Below, piece by piece: positions 23,620-32,162 of a stretch of 32,162 nt of DNA. The stretch's first letter is position 1. Each line of letters opens with the position of its first letter. The translations under genes and the position numbers were made by a program. The notes below the pieces were generated by a model, which saw only the letters and a list, made by a program, of their open reading frames with translations, did no database searches and had not been told where the DNA came from. The DNA is taken from contig NZ_ATHL01000003.1 in NCBI RefSeq assembly GCF_000445125.1, positions 1 through 32,162 on the forward strand, written 5' to 3'. The DNA comes from Novosphingobium lindaniclasticum LE124. GTDB lineage: Bacteria > Pseudomonadota > Alphaproteobacteria > Sphingomonadales > Sphingomonadaceae.

Positions 23620-24582
23620 TCAGTCTCCGGGGTTGGAGAAGGTTCGTTCTCGCCGCGCGGCGATCGTTACGGTGTCGCCGATCGCGGGCGGCGCTTCGTG
23701 GGCGTCCACGTCGATCTCGATGATGGTGCCGTCCTCCTCAAGCCGGCCTTCCACGCGCCATGAACCGCCCTTGCGGAAGACGTTGTCGACCAGCACGCGG
23801 TCCCGGCCGTGCGCCGCGATCTCGAAGTCGTGGGGGCGGATGTGTCGGCCGTCCGGAAGGCGGTTGGTCTCGCCGACGAAGTGCGAGACGAAAGCCGTGG
23901 CGGGTTCCATGTAGACCTGCTCGGGCGTGCCGATCTGGTCGATGCGGCCATGGTCCATCACCACCACGCGGTCGGCAAGCTCGAGCGCTTCTTCCTGGTC
24001 GTGGGTGACGAAGATCGAGGTGAGGCCCATCTGCTTGTGCAGGTCGCGCAGCCAGCGGCGCAGATCCTTGCGGACTTTGGCGTCGAGCGCGCCGAAGGGT
24101 TCGTCGAGCAGGAGCAGGCTGGGTTCGATGGCGAGCGCGCGGGCCAGGGCGACGCGTTGGCGCTGACCGCCTGAGAGCTGGCCCGGATACCGGTCGCCCA
24201 GGCCTTCGAGCTGGACCACCCGCAGAAGTTCCTGCGCGCGCGCCTTGATCTCCGCTTTCGCGGGGCGGCGGCTTGCCTTGCGAACGGTGAGGCCGAAGGC
24301 GATGTTGTCGGCCACCGTCATGTGGCGGAACAGCGCATATTGCTGGAACACGAAGCCCACGTTGCGCTTGCCTACGGGGATGTCGGAGACATCGTCGCCG
24401 TTGAAGTGAACGTGGCCTTCGTCCTGGAATTCCAGGCCGGCGATGATGCGCAGCAGGGTCGTCTTGCCCGATCCCGAGGGGCCGAGCAGGGCGATGAACT
24501 CGCCGGGCTGGATCTCCAGGTCGATGCCGTGGAGCGCCGGGTAGTTGCCGAAGCGCTTGGTGATGTTTTCTACGCGGATCAA
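23620..24582 (-). CDS. cysA: Sulfate/thiosulfate ABC transporter ATP-binding protein CysA
   Basis: This ATPase of 320 residues energises sulfate import. The start is a TTG at 24582 that overlaps the cysW stop as TTGA, with GGGAG nine bases upstream; the product begins [20 protein letters not shown]. The domain order is Walker A (GPSGSGKTT), Q-loop ([14 protein letters not shown]), signature ([15 protein letters not shown]), Walker B ([15 protein letters not shown]) and switch His ([14 protein letters not shown]), followed by a C-terminal TOBE-like regulatory region from about residue 240. The protein is a little shorter than the usual 350-365 residues, because the C-terminal regulatory region is trimmed. 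It forms the ATPase dimer under CysT and CysW at the inner membrane. Confidence 0.95.
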   Translation of the reverse strand: MIRVENITKRFGNYPALHGIDLEIQPGEFIALLGPSGSGKTTLLRIIAGLEFQDEGHVHFNGDDVSDIPVGKRNVGFVFQQYALFRHMTVADNIAFGLTVRKASRRPAKAEIKARAQELLRVVQLEGLGDRYPGQLSGGQRQRVALARALAIEPSLLLLDEPFGALDAKVRKDLRRWLRDLHKQMGLTSIFVTHDQEEALELADRVVVMDHGRIDQIGTPEQVYMEPATAFVSHFVGETNRLPDGRHIRPHDFEIAAHGRDRVLVDNVFRKGGSWRVEGRLEEDGTIIEIDVDAHEAPPAIGDTVTIAARRERTFSNPGD

Positions 24583-25418
24583 TGTCTTGCTCCCGAGTGA
24601 AGGTCGAAGCGCCATTCGAGCACGGTCTTGAGGACGAGCGTGACAAGGGCAAGGGCCGCCAGCAGCGAGGCCACGGCAAAAGCGCCGACGAAATCGTATT
24701 CGTTGTAGAGGATCTCGACGTGCAGCGGCATGGTATTGGTCTCGCCTCGGATATGGCCGGAGACCACCGAAACCGCGCCGAACTCGCCCATGGCGCGGGC
24801 GTTGCAGAGCAGCACGCCGTAGAGCAGGCCCCAGCGGATGTTCGGCAGGGTGACGTGCCAGAAGGTCTGCCAACCGTTCGCGCCCAGCGACAGCGCCGCC
24901 TCCTCGTCGTCCTTGCCCTGCTCCATCATCAGCGGGATCAGCTCGCGCGCGACGAAGGGGAAGGTGATGAAGACGGTGGCGAGGATGATGCCCGGCACCG
25001 CGAAGATGATCTTCACGCCCTGCGCGGAAAGCCATGGTCCCAGCAGCCCCTGCGCGCCGAACAGCAGCACGAAGATCAGGCCGGAGACGACGGGCGAGAC
25101 CGAGAACGGCAGGTCGATCAGCGTCAGCAGCAGGTTCTTGCCGGGGAAGCTGAACTTGGTGATCGCCCAGCTTGCTGCCACGCCGAAGACCATGTTGAGC
25201 GGCACGCTGATGGCGGCGATGATCAGGGTCAGGCGGATCGCCGAAAGCGCGTCGGGATTGGAGACGGCGCTCAGGAACAGGCCGAGCCCCTGCTTCAGGG
25301 CTTCGCTGAAGACCGCGATCAGCGGCAGCATGAGGAAGAACGCCAGGAAGGCGAGGGCCAGGCCGATCAGCAGGACTTGCGCAGTGCGGCTTTCGGTTCC
25401 GGGATTGTGCCGCTTCAT
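24579..25418 (-). CDS. cysW: Sulfate ABC transporter permease CysW
   Basis: This inner-membrane permease of 279 residues has about six spans. The cytoplasmic EAA loop reads [21 protein letters not shown] at about residues 172-192 and docks on CysA. The features [20 protein letters not shown] and [20 protein letters not shown] are typical of CysW. The ATG at 25418 overlaps the cysT stop (ATGA), and its own stop overlaps the cysA TTG start, so translation of the three genes is coupled. CysT and CysW form the heterodimeric channel that accepts sulfate or thiosulfate from the binding protein. Confidence 0.95.
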   Translation of the reverse strand: MKRHNPGTESRTAQVLLIGLALAFLAFFLMLPLIAVFSEALKQGLGLFLSAVSNPDALSAIRLTLIIAAISVPLNMVFGVAASWAITKFSFPGKNLLLTLIDLPFSVSPVVSGLIFVLLFGAQGLLGPWLSAQGVKIIFAVPGIILATVFITFPFVARELIPLMMEQGKDDEEAALSLGANGWQTFWHVTLPNIRWGLLYGVLLCNARAMGEFGAVSVVSGHIRGETNTMPLHVEILYNEYDFVGAFAVASLLAALALVTLVLKTVLEWRFDLHSGARH

Positions 25419-26266
25419 GCGCCGAGCCTCCTGCGACGGATGGACTGGACCGCGTTCAGTGTGAACAGCACGGCGAAGGACACCAGCATCATGACCATCG
25501 CGATCGCGGTGGCGCCGTCGTAATTGTATTGTTCGAGCTGGGTGACGATCAGCAGCGGCGCGATCTCGGTGCGGCCGGGCATGTTGCCGGAGATGAAGAT
25601 GACCGAGCCATATTCGCCCACGCCGCGGGCGAAGGCCAGCGCGAAGCCGGTGAACAGCGCGGGCAGGATTGCCGGGAAGATCACCCGCGCGAACGTCTGC
25701 GCACGATTGGCGCCCAGCGTCGCGGCGGCTTCCTCCACGTCCTTGCCGAGGTCGGCCAGCACCGGCTCGACCGAGCGGACCACGAAGGGCAGGCCGATGA
25801 AGATCAGCGCCACGGTGATGCCGATGGGCGTGAAGGCCACCTTGATGCCCAGCGGATCGAGATACTGCCCCACCCAGCCGCTCGGCGCATAGAGCGCGGT
25901 GAGCGCGATGCCGGCGACGGCGGTCGGCAGCGCGAAGGGCAGGTCCACCAGCGCGGAGATCACGCGCTTGCCGGGAAAGGCGTAGCGGACAAGCACCCAG
26001 GCGACCAGCAGGCCGAACACGGCATTGACGAAGGCCGCTGCCAGAGCCGTGCCGAAACTCAGGCGATAGGCGGTCAACGCTCTGTCGGAAAAGCCGACGT
26101 CCACGAAGGACTGCCAGCCCATTCCGGCCGACTTGATGAACAGCATGGATAGCGGGATCAGCACGATCAGGGAAAGCCAGGCCAGGGTGAACCCGAAGGT
26201 CAGCCCGAAGCCCGGCAGAACGGAGGGCGCTCGCCAGGAGGCTTTGCGCGTCGTCATGGATGGCAT
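25415..26266 (-). CDS. cysT: Sulfate ABC transporter permease CysT (CysU)
   Basis: This inner-membrane permease of 283 residues has six spans. Features seen are [40 protein letters not shown], the EAA loop with [15 protein letters not shown], and [20 protein letters not shown], which separates CysT from CysW. Two in-frame ATGs (26266 and 26257) are possible starts; neither has a strong ribosome binding site. The gene lies 37 bases after the sulfate-binding lipoprotein gene and overlaps cysW by four bases. Confidence 0.95.
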   Translation of the reverse strand: MPSMTTRKASWRAPSVLPGFGLTFGFTLAWLSLIVLIPLSMLFIKSAGMGWQSFVDVGFSDRALTAYRLSFGTALAAAFVNAVFGLLVAWVLVRYAFPGKRVISALVDLPFALPTAVAGIALTALYAPSGWVGQYLDPLGIKVAFTPIGITVALIFIGLPFVVRSVEPVLADLGKDVEEAAATLGANRAQTFARVIFPAILPALFTGFALAFARGVGEYGSVIFISGNMPGRTEIAPLLIVTQLEQYNYDGATAIAMVMMLVSFAVLFTLNAVQSIRRRRLGA

Positions 26267-26303
26267 CTGCAGTGGCCTGCTCGATCTTGGCGCGAGGCGC
26301 GGT

Positions 26304-27338
26304 TTATTTCTTGGTGTAGATGCGGTCGAACACGCCGCCGTCGTCGAAGTAGGTCTTCTGCGCCTTGGTCCAGCCGCCGAAGTCCTTATCGATGGTGGTG
26401 AGGTTCAGCTTCGGGAACTGCGCGGCGAACTGCTCCGCGATCTTGGGATCGCTGGGACGGTAGAAGTTGCGCGCGATCGCGACCTGGGCCTCGGGCGTAT
26501 AGAGATATTCGAGGTAGGCCTTGGACACTTCCTCGGTGCCGTGCTTCTTCGCGTTCCGGGCTATCACGGCCACGGGAGGCTCGGCGAGGATGGAGATCGA
26601 GGGCACGACGATCTCGAACTTGCCCGCGCCCAGCTTCTTCTCGGCCAGGAGCGCTTCGTTCTCCCAGGCGAGCAGGACGTCGCCGATACCGCGCTCGACG
26701 AAAGTGGTGGTGGCCCCCCGCGCACCGCTGTCGAGCACCGGAACCTGGCCGAAGAGACGCTTCACATAAGTCTCGGCCGCCGCATCCGAACCGCCGGCCT
26801 TCCGCCCGTAAGCCCAGGCGGCAAGGAAGTTCCAGCGCGCACCGCCGCTGGTCTTAGGATTCGGGGTGATGACCTGCACGCCCGGCTTCACCAGGTCGTT
26901 CCAGTCCCGAATGCCCTTGGGATTGCCCTTGCGGACAAGGAACACGATCGTCGACGTGTAGGGCGCGCTGTTGTCCGGCAGGGCCTTCTGCCAGTCGGCC
27001 GGCAGGAGCTTCGCCTTGCTTGCGATCACATCGATATCGTAGGCCAGCGCCAGAGTGGCGACATCGGCTTCGAGCCCGTCGATGATCGCGCGGCTCTGCT
27101 TGCCCGATCCGCCGTGGCTCATGCGGAAAGTCACGTCCTGGCCGGACTTCTTCTTCCAGTAAGCGGCGAAGGCCGGATTCACGGCCTGGTAGAGTTCCCG
27201 CGTCGGATCGTAGGAGACGTTGGTGATCTCGACCGAGTTGCCCGACTTGCCGCCCGAACAGGCCCCCAGCGAAACAGTAAGTGCCGCCGCGGCGGCCGCC
27301 GAAACGAATAGGCGGCGATGGAAGGCTCTGGCATTCAT
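26304..27338 (-). CDS. sbp: Sulfate-binding periplasmic protein, predicted lipoprotein
   Basis: This binding protein of 344 residues captures sulfate for the CysTWA importer. The start is the ATG at 27338. The leader [20 protein letters not shown] contains a lipobox (L-G-A-C), so Cys27 should be lipidated and the protein anchored to the membrane rather than free as in E. coli. Family motifs are [74 protein letters not shown] and the C-terminal [16 protein letters not shown]. These place it in the Sbp/CysP family. It is the first gene of the operon; the AT-rich promoter lies in the 258 bases upstream. Confidence 0.95.
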   Translation of the reverse strand: MNARAFHRRLFVSAAAAAALTVSLGACSGGKSGNSVEITNVSYDPTRELYQAVNPAFAAYWKKKSGQDVTFRMSHGGSGKQSRAIIDGLEADVATLALAYDIDVIASKAKLLPADWQKALPDNSAPYTSTIVFLVRKGNPKGIRDWNDLVKPGVQVITPNPKTSGGARWNFLAAWAYGRKAGGSDAAAETYVKRLFGQVPVLDSGARGATTTFVERGIGDVLLAWENEALLAEKKLGAGKFEIVVPSISILAEPPVAVIARNAKKHGTEEVSKAYLEYLYTPEAQVAIARNFYRPSDPKIAEQFAAQFPKLNLTTIDKDFGGWTKAQKTYFDDGGVFDRIYTKK

Positions 27339-27596
27339 CGTGTCATGTCTCCGATCAGATGGATAATGCCTAAACTCTATGGAATTGGTTGACATTAAAT
27401 ATGTGGTTGCAGGGTGGCAAGCCTACCTTTCGGCCAAGGCGGCAGTGGCGGAATCCTGAGCTATTTCGCGCCTTCACGCGAAGGAAAATGCCCGATTTTT
27501 CAAGCTGTCGGCTTCGTCGCCAAGGCGCATAGCGCGCATACCGCTTACCCGAAGGGAGCAGCGCCGGAGCCCCGATGCGCGTTCTGAAAAACGCTT
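27339..27596. promoter_or_regulatory. Promoter region of the sulfate operon (258 bases)
   Basis: The part nearest the sbp start is AT-rich (about 27355-27410, ATGGAATTGGTTGACATTAA) and should hold the sbp promoter and sulfur-regulator site. I cannot assign a specific CysB-type operator. Toward ybaK a small hairpin TTCGCG-N6-CGCGAA lies at 27465-27482. Confidence 0.5.
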
Positions 27597-28070
27597 CTAG
27601 GCGGAAATGTCGCCCAGCGCCGCGTCCAGCACACGCCTTGCATCCTCCCCGGTGAGCCGGACCTGCAAGCCTCGCTGACCGCCGTTCAGGAAGATCGCAT
27701 CCCAGAGGATGGCCGTCTCGTCGATCACCATCGGCACCCGGCGCATCTGGCCGAAGGGGCTGATCCCGCCGATCTTATAGCCGGTCAGCCGTTCCGCCTG
27801 CGCGGGCGTCATCATCGCGGCCGCCTTGGTGCCGAGCGCTGCCGCGGCCTTCTTCATCGATACTTCGCCGCTGCTCGGCGCGATGACGCAGGCCGGCTTG
27901 CCGTCGGCAAGGACCATCAGCGTCTTGAACACCTGGGCGGGGTCGGCGCCCAAGGCCTCGGCAGCGGCCAGGCCGATGCTCCCGGCAGAAGGGTCGTAGT
28001 CGTAGGCATGGAGGCCGAACGTGATGCCGGCCTGCTCGAGTGTCCTGGTCGCGCGCGTCGATTGCGCCAT
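27597..28070 (-). CDS. ybaK: YbaK/EbsC-family Cys-tRNA(Pro) deacylase
   Basis: This protein of 157 residues removes wrongly attached cysteine from tRNA(Pro) and protects against mistranslation. It starts at the ATG at 28070 with AGGAG eight bases upstream. The family core is seen: TLEQAGITFGLHAYDYDPSA, VFKTLMVLADGKPACVIAPS, MKKAAAALGTKAAAMMTPAQ and YKIGGISPFGQ with the conserved Gly-Gly-Ile-Ser-Pro-Phe-Gly stretch, ending in a short C-terminal helix. Length agrees with YbaK (about 159). It begins 13 bases after the GH92 stop on the same strand, so it is probably co-transcribed with the mannosidase, an unexpected pairing with no evident functional link. Confidence 0.94.
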   Translation of the reverse strand: MAQSTRATRTLEQAGITFGLHAYDYDPSAGSIGLAAAEALGADPAQVFKTLMVLADGKPACVIAPSSGEVSMKKAAAALGTKAAAMMTPAQAERLTGYKIGGISPFGQMRRVPMVIDETAILWDAIFLNGGQRGLQVRLTGEDARRVLDAALGDISA

Positions 28071-28083
28071 CGTGATGCTCCTG

Positions 28084-30423
28084 TCATCTGCGGGCAGTAG
28101 GGGCCGGTCCCGGCGGGGGCGGCCAGGATCGCGGATCGCGTCCGAAGGAAAGGTCGGGCACATTCTGCATGCGGAACGTCAGACGGCCGCCCTCCATGAC
28201 CTCGTCATGGCCGATCCAGCAGCGCTCGAGGGGCCTGCCGTTCCACTCGACGCGCCCGTAAAAAGGTCGATCCGACCGGTTGCCGGGCGCGCTCACGACC
28301 AGGTTCCGCCCATTGCCCAGCCGCACGCGGGCTTCTTCGAACAAGGGGCTGCCGAAAACATAGACGGTGCTGACCGGGTCGACCGGATAGAAGCCGAGCG
28401 CGGAGAGCACGAACCAGGCGCTCATCTGCCCGCAATCGTCGTTGCCGATCATGCCGTTCGGCCGGGCGCGGTACATCAGGGCCAGCAATCGACGGACCAT
28501 GGCCTGGGTCTTCCAGTGCGCGCCGGTCCAGGCGTAGAGGTAGGCGATGTGGTGCGAAGGCTCGTTGCCATGCGCATATTGGCCGACCATGCCGCTGATG
28601 TCCGGCGGTGCGTCCTTCGGCAAAGTGGAAGGCGCGGCGAAGAGGGCGTCCAGCCTGGCCTCGAGCCCGGCAGGCCCGCCCAATGCCTCGGCAAGACCAT
28701 GGACGTCGTGCTGGTTGAGGAAGGTGGCCTGCCAGCCGTTGCTTTCGGTGAAGTCGCGCCACTTGGCCGAATGGCCGAGCGCGGCGGGATCGTAGGGCTG
28801 GGCGAAGGATCCGTCGTCGAGGCGGGGCCGAGCGAAGCCGGTTTCCCTGTCGAATACGTTTCGCCAGTTGCCGGATCGCGCCTCCAGTCGGGCGGCATCC
28901 TCCGGTGCGCCGACGGCGTGGGCGATGCGGGCGGCGGCATGGTCGTCGTAGGCATATTCCAGCGTACGGCTCACGCTCTCGAAGACCTTGTCGGCCGGTA
29001 TGTAGCCCTTCGCATCGTAGAGCGGGATGCCCAGCGCATTGTCCAGCACAGGCGCCGTGAAGTCGAAGGCCCGTTTGCGAATGGCGGGCCAGGCGGCGGC
29101 ATAGTCGCCGGGAATGCCCTTCGCCATCGCTTCGGCCAGCACCGGCACCGAGTGCCAGCCGATCATGCAGCCGGTCTCCACGCCCTGGAGCGGCCAGACC
29201 GGCGGGCCGAACAAGCTCTGCCGGGTCTGGCGCACGAGGTCGGTCACGAATGCCGCGACAAGGGCAGGTCGCAGCAGCGTCTGCAAGGGATGCCAGGCGC
29301 GGTATGTGTCCCAGAGCGAATAGGCGCTGTAAGCCTTCTCGCCGGGGCCGAGCGGGTGGATCTTGCGGTCGAGCCCGATGGTGCGCCCGTCCACATCCGA
29401 CAGCAGCGTGGGAGCGACGGCGGCATGATAGAGCGCCGTCGCCATGATCGTCCGCTGCTCGGCCGTCCCGCCGCTCACGCCGATCTGGGAGAGTTCCTGC
29501 GCCCAGGCCCGGCTGGCGGCCTGCCGATAGGCTTCGAAGTCGAAATGCGGCGCTTCGGCGGCAAGGTTGGCGCGCGCGCCCGCGACGTCCATGGCGGACA
29601 CGGCGGTACGCACGACGATCGGCGCGCTGGCGGCGTCGTCGAAGTGGAGCACCGCCTTCAGCCGTCGACCTTTGACTTGCCTGCTTTCGGGCGGCTGCGG
29701 AGCGTCGCCGTCGCCGAAGAACGCGATCTGGCTCGGCGGTCGCGAAAACTGCATGGCGAAGTGGATGCGCCGGCCGCGTGCCCAGCGGAACACACGGCGC
29801 TGCCCGGTAAGCGTTCCGTCGGCCTGCAGGGTCATTTCCGCTTCGTCGATCACCGGGTGTGCGCCCGAAGCGTCGGCTGCGAAGTGCGAGAGGTCGATGA
29901 GCAGATGGCCGCCGCCGTTCGGATAAGTATGGCGCTGGATGCCGGTGCGCAGAGTGGCGGTCAACTCGCTGATCACCCCGTTCCCGAGCCGGACACGGTA
30001 GAAGCCGGGCTCGGCCGCTTCATCCGAATAGCGCAGACGGTAGCCCTCGTCCGGCCGGTCGAGCGGTCCCGGCTCCAGGCGCACCTCGCCCCGGCAGGGC
30101 ACGACCAGTACATCCAGCATGTCGCCGATGCCTGTTCCCGAGAGGTGGGTATGCGAGAAGCCCAGCATCGAAGGGTCGCCGTGGCGATAGCCGGAACAGG
30201 TCGCCCAGCGCGCCGTGTCAGTATCCGGGCTGAGCTGGACCATGCCGAAAGGCAGGGTTGCGCCGGGGAAAGTATGGCCGTCCCCGCCGGTGCCGATGAA
30301 CGGATCGGCCCTGGCGGCAATCTCGCCTTCCAGAGCGTGGACGACGCCCCCCGACACGGCCGCCGCCAGCAGCGCCATGCGGCAGGATCCCGTCATCAGG
30401 CGGCGGCGGGTAAAGGCACTCAT
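28084..30423 (-). CDS. GH92-family exo-alpha-mannosidase, exported
   Basis: This protein of 779 residues carries an N-terminal export signal (MSAFTRRRLMTGSCRMALLA, with an Arg-Arg-Arg run; Sec or Tat). The N-terminal beta-domain begins IAARADPFIGTGGDGHTFPG, the normal opening of GH92 enzymes. The C-terminal alpha/alpha barrel carries SLWDTYRAWHPL, a T-E-S-N-G-W-Q motif near residue 560, HGNEPSHH near 619-626, and GNDDCGQMSAW with the Asp pair at 662-663. GH92 enzymes are calcium-dependent inverting alpha-mannosidases, mostly alpha-1,2-acting on mannan and high-mannose N-glycans. The gene is followed by ybaK and is divergent from a GH125 mannosidase gene. Linkage specificity is inferred from the family. 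Confidence 0.93.
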   Translation of the reverse strand: MSAFTRRRLMTGSCRMALLAAAVSGGVVHALEGEIAARADPFIGTGGDGHTFPGATLPFGMVQLSPDTDTARWATCSGYRHGDPSMLGFSHTHLSGTGIGDMLDVLVVPCRGEVRLEPGPLDRPDEGYRLRYSDEAAEPGFYRVRLGNGVISELTATLRTGIQRHTYPNGGGHLLIDLSHFAADASGAHPVIDEAEMTLQADGTLTGQRRVFRWARGRRIHFAMQFSRPPSQIAFFGDGDAPQPPESRQVKGRRLKAVLHFDDAASAPIVVRTAVSAMDVAGARANLAAEAPHFDFEAYRQAASRAWAQELSQIGVSGGTAEQRTIMATALYHAAVAPTLLSDVDGRTIGLDRKIHPLGPGEKAYSAYSLWDTYRAWHPLQTLLRPALVAAFVTDLVRQTRQSLFGPPVWPLQGVETGCMIGWHSVPVLAEAMAKGIPGDYAAAWPAIRKRAFDFTAPVLDNALGIPLYDAKGYIPADKVFESVSRTLEYAYDDHAAARIAHAVGAPEDAARLEARSGNWRNVFDRETGFARPRLDDGSFAQPYDPAALGHSAKWRDFTESNGWQATFLNQHDVHGLAEALGGPAGLEARLDALFAAPSTLPKDAPPDISGMVGQYAHGNEPSHHIAYLYAWTGAHWKTQAMVRRLLALMYRARPNGMIGNDDCGQMSAWFVLSALGFYPVDPVSTVYVFGSPLFEEARVRLGNGRNLVVSAPGNRSDRPFYGRVEWNGRPLERCWIGHDEVMEGGRLTFRMQNVPDLSFGRDPRSWPPPPGPAPTARR

Positions 30424-30442
30424 GCTCCTGTCCTAAGGGGGA

Positions 30443-30462
30443 GCATTGCCGCAGGGCAATGC
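30443..30462. promoter_or_regulatory. Perfect 8-base hairpin in the GH92 leader
   Basis: GCATTGCC (30443-30450), GCAG loop, GGCAATGC (30455-30462). It lies 20 bases before the GH92 ATG on the minus strand, in the 130-base divergent space shared with the GH125 gene. It may be an operator or an mRNA hairpin near the ribosome binding site. Two ACCTGTT direct repeats (30474 and 30501) lie nearby. Confidence 0.4.
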
Positions 30463-30553
30463 CGTAAACCGCAACCTGTTGACGAAGCCGTCGTTTCCCC
30501 ACCTGTTAAGGCCAGGTCTGGAAAGCGCCGCAATCGTCGCGGCCAGGGGAGCG

Positions 30554-32014
30554 ATGCGAATTATGGGGATGAAGGGGCACGACCGGCGCAGCATGTTGGC
30601 CGGGGGCATGGCGGCGGGGCTCGGCTTCACCTTGAGAGCGGCCCGTGCGGCCGACGTCCCCATGCCGGCGGGCGGAGGCCGGCCTGCGCCCGCGCAAAGG
30701 CGCTACGTCAGCCGAGCGGTCGAGGCCGAGATCGAGCGGGTCTCGCGAAAGATCGCCGACCCCAAGCTGCGCGCGATGTTCGTGGGCTGCTATCCGAATA
30801 CGCTCGATACCACGGTCTTCATGGACACAGTGGACGGGCGGGCGGACGCGTTCGTGATAACCGGGGACATTCCGTGCCTCTGGCTGCGCGATAGCAGCGC
30901 CCAAGTCCTTCCTTACGTCCATCTCGCCGCTCGGGATCCGGCCCTCGTCGCGCTCTTTCGCGGGCTGATCGCGCGTCAGGCCCGCTCGATCCTGATCGAT
31001 CCCTACGCCAATGCCTTCATGCGCGATCCCTCGGCGAAGAGCGGTCTTTCCTGGGCGCGGACGGATCAGACCGAGATGAAGCCGGGCGTGGCGGAGCGCA
31101 AATGGGAGATCGATTCGCTCTGTTACCCAATGCGGCTGGGCTATCGGTACTGGCAGGAAACGCAGGACAAGGCGCCGTTCGACGGAACATGGACCGAGGC
31201 GTCCCGGACCTGCTTGCGCACCCTGCGCGAACAGCAGCGCAAGCAATCGCGCGGGCCCTATAGCTTTCGCCGTACCAGCGACCGGCCGACCGAAACGCTT
31301 CAACTCGGAGGCTGGGGCGCCCCCAGCCGGTCCGTCGGGCTGATCCACAGCGGGTTCCGCCCCTCCGACGATGCTTGCACTTACCCGTTCCTGATCCCCT
31401 CAAATCTCTTCGCCGTGGCGACTTTGCGGGAAATGGCGACCGTCGCCGAAGCGGCACGCGGAGACACCGCTCTGGCCGAAGACGCCCGTGCTTTGGCAAG
31501 CGAAGTGGAAGCCGCGCTGCGAAAATGGGGAACGATGTCTCTGCCCGACGGCCGCCGGGTCTGGGCCTACGAAGTGGACGGCTTCGGCAATGCGATGTTC
31601 ATGGACGATGCCAACGTTCCCTCGCTGCTCGGCCTTGCCTATCTGCAATGCGTGGCGGCGGACGATCCGCTATGGCGCGCGACCGCCGAAGCGTGCTGGT
31701 CCGAGGCTAATCCCTACTTCTTCCGAGGTTCCAGGCTGGAAGGCATCGGCGGTCCGCATGTCGGTCTGGGAAAAGTCTGGCCGATGAGCCTCATCGTCAG
31801 AGCGTCTTCGAGCAGGGATCCGCAGGTGATCCGCACGATGCTGCGCATGCTGAGAGACAGCGACGGCGGCACCGGCTTCATCCACGAATCTGCCGACAGC
31901 GACAATCCCTCCATTTTCACTCGGCCGTGGTTCGCCTGGGCCAATGGTCTGTTCGGCGAGTTGCTGGTGAAGCTGGCAGATAACAGAGCGGATCTGCTGG
32001 CCAGTTCTCTTTGA
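30554..32014 (+). CDS. GH125-family exo-alpha-1,6-mannosidase, probably Tat-exported
   Basis: This protein of 486 residues is read from the ATG at 30554, preceded by AGGGGA; the frame is open further upstream, but the leader then begins correctly. The signal [20 protein letters not shown] has an Arg-Arg pair typical of Tat substrates. GH125 features are [47 protein letters not shown], Trp-Glu-Ile-Asp-Ser-Leu, and [18 protein letters not shown]. By spacing to the characterised Streptococcus enzyme I assign the acid to Asp272 and the base to Glu445 (in HES); this is inferred from motif distance. GH125 enzymes are metal-independent and cut alpha-1,6-linked mannose from N-glycans and mannan. With the divergent GH92 gene it covers alpha-1,2 and alpha-1,6 bonds. 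Confidence 0.93.
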   Translation: MRIMGMKGHDRRSMLAGGMAAGLGFTLRAARAADVPMPAGGGRPAPAQRRYVSRAVEAEIERVSRKIADPKLRAMFVGCYPNTLDTTVFMDTVDGRADAFVITGDIPCLWLRDSSAQVLPYVHLAARDPALVALFRGLIARQARSILIDPYANAFMRDPSAKSGLSWARTDQTEMKPGVAERKWEIDSLCYPMRLGYRYWQETQDKAPFDGTWTEASRTCLRTLREQQRKQSRGPYSFRRTSDRPTETLQLGGWGAPSRSVGLIHSGFRPSDDACTYPFLIPSNLFAVATLREMATVAEAARGDTALAEDARALASEVEAALRKWGTMSLPDGRRVWAYEVDGFGNAMFMDDANVPSLLGLAYLQCVAADDPLWRATAEACWSEANPYFFRGSRLEGIGGPHVGLGKVWPMSLIVRASSSRDPQVIRTMLRMLRDSDGGTGFIHESADSDNPSIFTRPWFAWANGLFGELLVKLADNRADLLASSL

Positions 32015-32017
32015 CGC

Positions 32018-32048
32018 CCGGCTCCGTGAAAAGGCAGAGCCGGATTTT
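32018..32048 (+). terminator. Rho-independent terminator after the GH125 gene
   Basis: CCGGCTC (32018-32024) pairs with GAGCCGG (32037-32043) over a 12-base loop, followed by ATTTT. It begins four bases after the GH125 stop. Confidence 0.78.
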
Positions 32049-32060
32049 ACAACCTATCGC

Positions 32061-32092
32061 TTTTCCACAAGACCGGTTCCGTATGTGGAAAA
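32061..32092. repeat. Inverted repeat TTTTCCACA-N14-TGTGGAAAA
   Basis: These are perfect 9-base arms (32061-32069 and 32084-32092). Each arm is one base away from the DnaA-box consensus TTATCCACA. A separate 12-base palindrome, TTTCTCGAGAAA, follows at 32094-32105. No gene begins before the window ends at 32162. The pair may be a regulatory site for a gene just beyond the edge. Confidence 0.6.
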
Positions 32093-32162
32093 CTTTCTCG
32101 AGAAAAGAGTTTGACCGAATCAATGGTGGGTCCTAGAGGGCGTTTCACCGCAGCGGACCACC

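Noticed and set aside
28021..30894. 957-codon plus-strand open frame opposite GH92
   Set aside because: It is an antisense shadow of the GH92 and ybaK genes, and its end overlaps the GH125 gene out of frame.
1..32162. CRISPR array, prophage or insertion sequence
   Set aside because: No regularly spaced repeats, transposase, integrase or phage structural genes are seen on either strand.

Overview
The window is GC-rich, densely coded DNA of alphaproteobacterial and probably sphingomonad type (Novosphingobium/Sphingobium/Sphingomonas-like). Grounds: two large TonB-dependent receptors of the Caulobacter/Xanthomonas type ending in Phe, a FecI/FecR-like regulator pair, a BON-domain protein with a SWFGDED motif, a GH18-CE4-GT2 fusion, and a dispersed GTCCCGGA-CTTGA-TCCGGGAC palindrome. 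The taxonomic call is an inference. I see no prophage, insertion sequence, CRISPR array, tRNA or rRNA; it reads as ordinary chromosome.

Layout. (a) 1-7.4 kb, minus strand: a monocistronic TonB receptor, a strong terminator, then a second TonB receptor with an N-terminal STN signalling domain, an ECF sigma factor and a FecR-like anti-sigma that runs off the left edge. This is a cell-surface signalling uptake locus. (b) 7.4-10.4 kb: a SulP anion permease converging on a DAACS symporter that is followed by a 26-residue membrane peptide. (c) 10.8-13.0 kb: a secreted or envelope BON protein with a long low-complexity region, then CorA. (d) 13.1-19.8 kb: a tightly overlapped minus-strand operon (VirJ/AcvB-like hydrolase, DUF2147, MprF) divergent from a plus-strand operon (PDZ membrane protein, OmpR-type regulator, histidine kinase). 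Together they look like an aminoacyl-phosphatidylglycerol make/break module beside its possible regulator. (e) 19.8-23.2 kb: one 1140-residue protein combining a GH18-like hydrolase, a NodB deacetylase and a GT2 polymerase, with a palindromic repeat beyond each end. (f) 23.4-27.3 kb, minus strand: sulfate import operon sbp-cysT-cysW-cysA-yezD. (g) 27.6-32.0 kb: a GH92 alpha-mannosidase gene followed by ybaK, divergent from a GH125 alpha-mannosidase, a candidate mannan or N-glycan trimming pair. The right edge carries a terminator and two unexplained inverted repeats.

The most interesting items are the MprF/DUF2147/VirJ module facing a two-component system, the three-enzyme glycan protein, the tiny peptide behind the DAACS symporter, and the dispersed repeat that has supplied the stop codon of the histidine kinase.
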